Part shown: positions 59,037 to 64,000 of the stretch, piece after piece
How positions within the stretch are numbered: the first letter of the stretch is position 1
Layout of the letters: every line of letters begins with the position of its first letter
Source of the DNA: DASUBV01 sp036510065
GTDB taxonomy: Bacteria; Actinomycetota; Actinomycetes; Streptosporangiales; Streptosporangiaceae
DNA: 64,000 nucleotides
Assembly (NCBI GenBank): GCA_036510065.1
Contig: DATCEO010000213.1
Span: forward strand, 137,652 to 201,651
Direction of reading: 5' to 3'
The notes under the pieces: model-generated
The model's database searches: none
Seen by the model: the letters and a program-made list of their open reading frames with translations, nothing else
What the model was told of the DNA's origin: nothing
Program-made: the position numbers and the translations under genes

Positions 59037-59954
59037 ATGAACATTGAGCTGCGGCACCTTCGTTATTTCGTGGCCGTGGCCGAGGATGAGAGCTTCACCG
59101 CGGCCGCGCGCCGGGTCCATGTCGCTCAGCAGGTCCTCAGCTCCCAGATCCGGCAGCTCGAGGACGCGCTCGGGGTTCAACTTCTCGAGCGGACGAGCCG
59201 CGGCGTGGCGCTGACCGCGGCCGGCGCGGCTTTCCTGGAGAGCGCGCATGCGACGCTGGCGGTGCTCGACCGTGGCGTGAGCGCCGCCCGGAATGCCGCG
59301 CGCGCCATCGGCGGTGAGCTGTCCGTCGGCCTGAGTGTGGCCGCCGGGGGTGAGCTGCCGACTACTGCGCTGGCGGCATTCGGGCGCGCCTGCCCGCAGG
59401 TCGAGGTCCGGCTGCGGACCTTCGACCTGGCCGAGCCAGCCGCCGGGCTGCTGGACCGCAGCACGGATGTGGCGTTTGTCCGCCCGCCGATCCAGGCGCC
59501 GGGCGTCCGGCTCGTATCCCTCGCCGAGGAGCCGCGGGTGTTCGTCCTGCCCGTCGGCCACCCGCTGGCCGGGCGCGACTGCCTCAACCTCGGCGACGTG
59601 GCCGGGCTGCCCTGGATAGCCGCCGAGCTGGCGACGGACGGCTGCGATCCCGCCCGCTGGCGAGACGACTGGCTGGTCAGCCCTCGGCCCGGCGGTGACC
59701 AGCCGATCATCGGAGCCGTGGCCCGCACCATCGACGAGTGGCGCGAGTACGTGGTTGCCGGCCGGGGCATCAGCCTGTGCCCTGCCTCGGCCGAGACGTT
59801 TCACGCGCGGCCCGGCCTGGCGTTCGTGGCGAGCCGCGACGTCCCGCATACCCAGCTGAGCGTGGCCTGGCGCACCGGCGACGCCGACCCGGCCGTAGCC
59901 CGGTTCGTCGAGATCACCGCGGCTGCGGCCGCGGCGGGGGCGGGCAGCGGGTAG
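59037..59954 (+). CDS. LysR-family transcriptional regulator
   Basis: 305 residues, full length. N-terminal HTH: MNIELRHLRYFVAVAEDESFTAAARRVHVAQQVLSSQIRQLEDALGVQLLERTSRGVALTAAG. The C-terminal effector domain is of periplasmic-binding type (LSVGLSVAAGGELPTTALAAFGRACP; RLVSLAEEPRVFVLPVGHPLAGRD). By position it is the likely regulator of the iron multidomain operon. The effector is unknown. Confidence 0.94.
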   Translation: MNIELRHLRYFVAVAEDESFTAAARRVHVAQQVLSSQIRQLEDALGVQLLERTSRGVALTAAGAAFLESAHATLAVLDRGVSAARNAARAIGGELSVGLSVAAGGELPTTALAAFGRACPQVEVRLRTFDLAEPAAGLLDRSTDVAFVRPPIQAPGVRLVSLAEEPRVFVLPVGHPLAGRDCLNLGDVAGLPWIAAELATDGCDPARWRDDWLVSPRPGGDQPIIGAVARTIDEWREYVVAGRGISLCPASAETFHARPGLAFVASRDVPHTQLSVAWRTGDADPAVARFVEITAAAAAAGAGSG

Positions 59955-59968
59955 CGGCGCCGGCGCGG

Positions 59969-60424
59969 TCATGGGGCGGACCCGCCGGGCCGCTGCACCT
60001 GATCGACGGCGGCCTCGGCAATCCTGCGGTCCTCGGCAGAGGTCATCGCCCCCGCTACGCCGATCGCCCCCGCGACCCGGCCATCGGCCACGACAGGAAT
60101 GCCGCCGCCGATCAGCGCCAGGCCGGGACGCGTCGCGAACGAGGCGACCGCGGCCCCGTCCGACTCGATCGCCGCGTAGAAGTCGTCGGGCGGCATGCCG
60201 ACGGCCGCGGCGGCGTAGGCCTTGCTCATGGCTGTCTGCACGCTGACCAGGGGCGCTCCGTCCATCCGGTACAGCTCCTTCAGGACACCCGACTCATCAA
60301 CGGTCACCACCGTCACGGCCAGCGACATGGCCCTCGCCTCGTCGACCGCCGCGGCCACCATCCGCCGCGAGAACGTTCCCGCCAGCGTCGGGCGCGTCGC
60401 CCAGGTCCCGGGATCGGTCGCCAT
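59969..60424 (-). CDS. GlcG/HbpS-family haem-binding-type protein
   Basis: 151 residues from ATG 60422-60424, with GGAGG eight bases upstream. MVAAAVDEARAMSLAVTVVTVDESGVLKELYRMDGAPLVSVQTAMSKAYAAAAVGMPPDDFY and GGGIPVVADGRVAGAIGVAGAMTSAEDRRIAEAAV match the HbpS/GlcG fold; HbpS of Streptomyces binds haem and iron. There is no signal peptide, so it would act in the cytoplasm. It converges on lysR and may belong to the iron/haem locus, which is inference. Confidence 0.88.
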   Translation of the reverse strand: MATDPGTWATRPTLAGTFSRRMVAAAVDEARAMSLAVTVVTVDESGVLKELYRMDGAPLVSVQTAMSKAYAAAAVGMPPDDFYAAIESDGAAVASFATRPGLALIGGGIPVVADGRVAGAIGVAGAMTSAEDRRIAEAAVDQVQRPGGSAP

Positions 60425-60576
60425 GAGAACGACCTCCAGCTCCGAAGCAGCCGCCAGGTGCCCGGCTGGCACCCCGCCTGATCATTATCCTGGCGGCCGG
60501 GAGACTCGCCGCGCCAACACCTGTGACGGATGAGGCAACAGCCACGTCATGTACCCGCAGGACAGACGGCTCGCGC

Positions 60577-60873
60577 CTAGCCGCCGGCCATTGCCCCCAC
60601 GATCAGGAACGGCTCCGCGCCCGCCGCGACCGCGTCCGGCAGCGGGGCATCTGGCTGTTCGTGGGACAGGTCCTGCTCGCAGGCGAAGAACCGCACGAAC
60701 GCCCGGCGCCGTCCGTTGTCCTGGTCGCGGACGGTCCCGCGCAGCACCGGATAGCGGGCCTCCAGCGCGTCGAGGACTGAACTCTGGGTGACCTGGCCTG
60801 TGACGCGTAGTTCCACCTCGCCGCTGACGCGCGCGAGCGTCCGCAGATGCGCGGGCAGCACCACCCGGATCAT
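60577..60873 (-). CDS. MoaD/ThiS-like ubiquitin-fold protein
   Basis: 98 residues: VVLPAHLRTLARVSGEVELRVTGQVTQSSVLDALEARYPVLRGTVRD and a C-terminus FLIVGAMAGG ending in the diglycine used for sulfur carriage or conjugation. Overlaps the BNR gene by four bases (ATGA). No MoaE, ThiG or activating enzyme is nearby, so the partner is unknown. Confidence 0.88.
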   Translation of the reverse strand: MIRVVLPAHLRTLARVSGEVELRVTGQVTQSSVLDALEARYPVLRGTVRDQDNGRRRAFVRFFACEQDLSHEQPDAPLPDAVAAGAEPFLIVGAMAGG

Positions 60874-61985
60874 GGCAGCGTCTGGACCTCGACCGACAGC
60901 ACGGCCGGCAGGTCCCGGACGATCGGCGCCCAGTTGTCCCCGGCGTCGGCCGACACGTAGACCTGGCCGCCCGTGGTACCGAAGTAGACGCCGCAGGAAT
61001 CGAGGGAATCCACGGCCATCGCGTCACGCAGCACGTTGACGTAGCAGTCGCGCTGCGGCAGGCCCCGGGTGAGGGCCTCCCAGTCGTCTCCGCCGGTCCG
61101 GCTGCGGTAGACGCGCAGCTTCCCCTCGGGCGGGAAGTGCAGGGAGTCGCTGGTGATCGGCACCACGTAGACAGTGTCCGGCTCGTGCGCGTGCACGTCG
61201 ATCGGGAAGCCGAAATCGGTCGGCAGGTTGCCGCTGATCTCCCGCCACGACTCGCCGGAGTCATCGCTGCGCATCACGTCCCAGTGCTTTTGCATGTACA
61301 GCACGCCCGGCCGCGAGGGGTGCATGGCCAGCCGGTGCACGCAGTGACCGACCTCGGCCGCTGTGTCGGGGATGCCCTCGGAGTGCAGCCCGTGGTTCAC
61401 CGGCCGCCAGGTTTCGCCCGCGTCGTCAGACCGGAACGCGCCGGCGGCCGAGATGGCCGCGAACATCCGGCCCGGCTGGGCGGCATCCAGCAGGATCGTG
61501 TGCAGGCACATCCCGCCGGCGCCCGGCTGCCAGGACGGTCCTGAGTCATGGCGGCGCAGTCCGGGCAGTTCCTGCCACTCCTGGCCGCCGTCGGTCGACC
61601 GGAACAGCCCGGCGTCCTCCACCCCGGCGTAGACGGTGTCCGGGTCCGTCAGCGCGGGCTCGAGATGCCAGACCCGCGCGAACTCCCAGGGATGCGGGGT
61701 CCCGTCATACCACTGGTGCGTCCCGGCAGCGCCGGCGTAGCTGAACTTATTGCCCACCGGTGTCCAGGTCACCCCGCCATCGTCGGAGCGCTGGATCACC
61801 TGGCCGAACCAGCCGCTGGACTGGGACGCGTACAGCCGGTCCGGGTCCGCGGGTGAGCCCTTGACGTGGTAGATCTCCCAGCCCGGGAAGTGCGGGCCGC
61901 TGACGTCCCACTGCTCCCGCCGCCCATCTGAGGTGAGCACGAACGCGCCCTTGCGCGTGCCCACCAGCACCCGTACGCCACTCAT
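60870..61985 (-). CDS. BNR/Asp-box beta-propeller (sialidase-like) protein
   Basis: 371 residues: VLVGTRKGAFVLTSDGRREQWDVSGPHFPGWEIYHV then five Asp boxes (SDDGGVTW, STDGGQEW, SDDAGETW, SDDSGESW, SADAGDNW), giving a six-bladed propeller. The arginine triad of true sialidases is not evident and there is no signal peptide. Its coupling to a MoaD-like gene is a recurring but unexplained actinobacterial pair. Possibly a binding scaffold. Confidence 0.88.
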   Translation of the reverse strand: MSGVRVLVGTRKGAFVLTSDGRREQWDVSGPHFPGWEIYHVKGSPADPDRLYASQSSGWFGQVIQRSDDGGVTWTPVGNKFSYAGAAGTHQWYDGTPHPWEFARVWHLEPALTDPDTVYAGVEDAGLFRSTDGGQEWQELPGLRRHDSGPSWQPGAGGMCLHTILLDAAQPGRMFAAISAAGAFRSDDAGETWRPVNHGLHSEGIPDTAAEVGHCVHRLAMHPSRPGVLYMQKHWDVMRSDDSGESWREISGNLPTDFGFPIDVHAHEPDTVYVVPITSDSLHFPPEGKLRVYRSRTGGDDWEALTRGLPQRDCYVNVLRDAMAVDSLDSCGVYFGTTGGQVYVSADAGDNWAPIVRDLPAVLSVEVQTLP

Positions 61986-62138
61986 CGCTTGTCCCTTCCC
62001 TTCGTCCCGGCACTACCATCTCGCAGCCTGCTGACACTCTGACGACCGCCGCGCCGGAAACTCATCGCCGGGGACCGCGGCGGCCGGGTGAGGGCGGCGG
62101 GGGGAAGGGACCGTTATCCGCCTGAAGGGGTAAACGCC

Positions 62139-62177
62139 GAGGTCGGCGGATCCGGGTGCAACGGGTCCGCCGACCTC
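62139..62177 (-). terminator. Stem-loop terminator of the beta-helix gene
   Basis: GAGGTCGGCGGA and TCCGCCGACCTC form a perfect 12-bp stem around a 15-base loop, with GCCGA/TCGGC extending it. It lies 14 bp downstream of the beta-helix stop on the reverse strand. A weak TTT follows. The 61986-62138 interval has no gene. Confidence 0.8.
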
Positions 62178-62190
62178 TTCGGCGGTTAGC

Positions 62191-64000
62191 TTACGGGAAA
62201 CTCACCACGTTGCTCGGCGTGGTGTTGGTCGGGGTCGCCGCCCCGGTCGTGTTGATGACGTGGGTGATGCTCCCTACGTTCCCGAGCGAGATCGTCAGGA
62301 GATCGTGCCAGGCCACCCCGGCAGTTGTCGGCGACTGGAACGCCATGGCCGAGTTGACGGCCGGGTTGACGTTGAAGTAGCAGTAACTGCCCAGGCCCCA
62401 TGCGCCGAACGAGGTGACGTTGCTGGCCACCGCGATCGCGGGATACCCGTTGGAGCTGCCGTTCATCCAGGCCGCCTGGTTCGGCGGGTCGTAGGGCATC
62501 TCGTTCTGGAAGAAGATGATCTTTCCGTTCTGGCCGTTCCAGACGACCTCGGTCTTCTGATAGTGCTCCACGAAGAGGCCGGTCGCCTCCACGTTGTTGC
62601 CGTTGACGACCATGCCGTTGTCGGCGGTGTTGACGGTCCAGCCGACGGTCCCGGCGTTGCCATGGTCGGCGCGCCAGGCCCAGATGTCGTCCACGATGGT
62701 GTCGTTGGCGTTCACGACCAGGCTGGCCGTGGCCTTGCCGGCGATGTCGCCGCCGATCCGGAAGAAGACGTCCTGGACGGAGATGGGGTCACTCGCGTGG
62801 CTGGCCGACGAGCCGGCGGGGCCGACCGTCAGGAGAGCCGACGAGTTGGTCGTGCCGGCGTCGAACAGCAGGCCCTTGATCCGGACCCCGCTGACGTCCG
62901 ACACCTGCATCGTGTTCACGCCGTTCAGCGGGATCAGCGTCGGGAAGCCGATGCCCAGGATGGTGGTGTCAGCGTGAGTGACGTTGAGCGTCTGGTCGAT
63001 GTTGTAGACGCCCGGGGTGAACAGCAGGTTGCAGCCCTCCGACAGCGCCGTGTTGATGGTCGCCGCGCTCATCGACGGGTCAGCCACGAAGAACTGGCTC
63101 ATCGGGACCGAGGTGCCCGGCGTCGGGCCGTTGGCCCAGCTGGGACCGGATGCGTTGGTCCGCAGGGACGGCTCGAACACGTGGTAGTTGCCGCTCGAGT
63201 CGACGTAGAGGTAAGGCACGTCGCGGGACACCGGGGTGGTGGCCAGCGTGGTATACGGCGGGCTCGGGAAGCTCTGCGCCGGGGCGCCGTTCACTCCCGA
63301 GAACACCATGTTCCAGACCGCGTTGCCCCAGCCTCCGAAGTTGCTGTCCCGCGAGTACCACTGCTGCTGGGATATCGGGGAGACTGTGCCGGAGACCTTG
63401 CTGTCGGCGATGTAGCCGCCGCTGGCGTAGCCGTTGCTGGCCGGGGCCAGGTTCAGCCCGCCGTGGATGTCCATCCGGCGGAAGGGGCCTGCCTGGGCCA
63501 CGGCCCAGCGGTCCGAACCGGCGGACGGGTTGATCGCCATGTTCTCGGCCGACCGCCAGAAATTCTGGGTGGCGTTGCCCGTGCCGTCGAACGCGTCGAC
63601 GGTGACGTCACCGTTGATGGTCACGTCGTCCGGGTTCTGGCCCAGGCCGGCGATGGAGGTGTAGTAGCCGATGTTGGCCTCGGCGCTGTAGGTGCCCGGC
63701 TTGAACAGCAGGGCATAGCGCTGGGTCCCGAACTGGTTGAGCTTCTGGGTGTTGAACACGGAGTTCAGCGTGTTCTGGATAGTCGTCGACGACATGCTGG
63801 GGTCGAAGATGTCGACGTTCGGGCCGAAGTTCGGCGTGTTGGACTGGGTCGGGCAGACTCCGCCGCTGGCGTTGACGGTCCAGGTGAAGGAGGCGGAGCC
63901 GGCGGCGCCGGTGGCGTCCTTGGCGGTGACGGTGACGTTAGCGGTCTGCGCGGTGGTCGGGGTGCCGGTGATCAGCCCGGAGGAGCTGATGGCCAGCCCG
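62191..64000 (-). CDS. Secreted right-handed beta-helix protein (GH55-like), N-terminus beyond window
   Basis: 603 codons are present and the frame is open to the right edge, so the natural start lies outside; the internal ATG at 63795 is not the start. It begins in an Ig-like He_PIG-type domain (GLAISSSGLITGTPTTAQTA, ASFTWTVNASGG). Two pectate-lyase-like repeat regions follow: YALLFKPGTYSAEANIGYYTSIAGLG and NLLFTPGVYNIDQTLNVTHADTTILGIGFPTLIPL. This two-unit layout resembles GH55 beta-1,3-glucanases and proteins often named adenylyl cyclase in databases. Catalytic Glu not assigned. Probably extracellular. Confidence 0.75.
   Translation of the reverse strand, partial: GLAISSSGLITGTPTTAQTANVTVTAKDATGAAGSASFTWTVNASGGVCPTQSNTPNFGPNVDIFDPSMSSTTIQNTLNSVFNTQKLNQFGTQRYALLFKPGTYSAEANIGYYTSIAGLGQNPDDVTINGDVTVDAFDGTGNATQNFWRSAENMAINPSAGSDRWAVAQAGPFRRMDIHGGLNLAPASNGYASGGYIADSKVSGTVSPISQQQWYSRDSNFGGWGNAVWNMVFSGVNGAPAQSFPSPPYTTLATTPVSRDVPYLYVDSSGNYHVFEPSLRTNASGPSWANGPTPGTSVPMSQFFVADPSMSAATINTALSEGCNLLFTPGVYNIDQTLNVTHADTTILGIGFPTLIPLNGVNTMQVSDVSGVRIKGLLFDAGTTNSSALLTVGPAGSSASHASDPISVQDVFFRIGGDIAGKATASLVVNANDTIVDDIWAWRADHGNAGTVGWTVNTADNGMVVNGNNVEATGLFVEHYQKTEVVWNGQNGKIIFFQNEMPYDPPNQAAWMNGSSNGYPAIAVASNVTSFGAWGLGSYCYFNVNPAVNSAMAFQSPTTAGVAWHDLLTISLGNVGSITHVINTTGAATPTNTTPSNVVSFP

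Noticed and set aside
1..64000. tRNA, rRNA, transposase or phage genes, and a polyketide or peptide-synthetase cluster
   Set aside because: None could be recognised on either strand; no T-loop-like GTTCGAATC-type sequences, DDE/serine recombinase motifs or megasynthase domains were noticed.

Overview
The window comes from a high-GC (about 70%) soil-type actinobacterium. The evidence is a complete ergothioneine operon (egtABCD), a mycothiol-dependent maleylpyruvate-isomerase-type protein, an ECF42 sigma factor with its DGPF partner, Tat/Sec lipoproteins, GTG/TTG starts, and many ATGA/GTGA overlaps. The family cannot be fixed from sequence alone; a Streptosporangiales or Catenulisporales type is plausible but is inference. 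No rRNA, tRNA, CRISPR array, transposase or phage gene was recognised.

Layout. 0-3.1 kb: CGNR regulator divergent from an EamA exporter, then an ArsR-SRPBCC-MDMPI operon. 3.4-7.7 kb: egtABCD. 7.8-9.8 kb: TesB thioesterase and acyl-CoA dehydrogenase. 10.6-17.0 kb: an ABC-2 exporter (ATPase plus two permeases, one with a large extracytoplasmic insert) and an OmpR/histidine-kinase pair. These share a duplicated 41-nt palindrome, and a RelE-type toxin-antitoxin pair lies between the two copies. 17-24 kb: enoyl-CoA hydratases, ThrE exporter, TRIC channel, dimethylformamidase-like lipoprotein, STAS protein, a 51-aa membrane protein and a decayed DUF899 gene. 24-27 kb: DGPF protein, ECF42 sigma and an MFS pump, with matching candidate ECF42 promoters. 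27-30.7 kb: aldehyde dehydrogenase, PadR regulator and a Ros/MucR zinc-finger protein, with two related palindromes.

31-46 kb is carbohydrate-oriented and carries several damaged genes. It has a GH13 glucosidase, a GT-C-like membrane protein, a secreted glucoamylase-fold (GH144-like) enzyme next to a secreted GH3 beta-glucosidase, a broken CBM6 remnant, a broken MarR-SDR pair, and a TetM/EF-G-like GTPase interrupted by an amber codon. 46-55 kb is mostly housekeeping: phosphoesterase, methyltransferase, DUF2252, glucose-6-phosphate dehydrogenase, APC permease, metallophosphoesterase, luciferase-like monooxygenase and a lipoprotein.

55.4-60.4 kb is the most unusual locus. A 1102-residue protein strings together a VioB-type ferritin-like domain, a CDGSH [2Fe-2S] motif, a 4Fe-4S mono-cluster ferredoxin domain, a second CDGSH motif and a truncated-haemoglobin-like domain. 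It is coupled to a small dimeric-barrel-like protein, faces a divergent LysR regulator across a 71-bp promoter with 15-bp repeats, and lies near a GlcG/HbpS-type haem-binding homologue. The right end has a MoaD-like/BNR-propeller pair and a partial secreted beta-helix protein.

At least eight genes between 18 and 45 kb carry frameshifts, internal deletions or nonsense codons. The deletions and nonsense codons look like real decay. The single-base shifts, especially one in a six-base homopolymer, could be sequencing errors. Several genes also contain in-frame 15-bp minisatellites.
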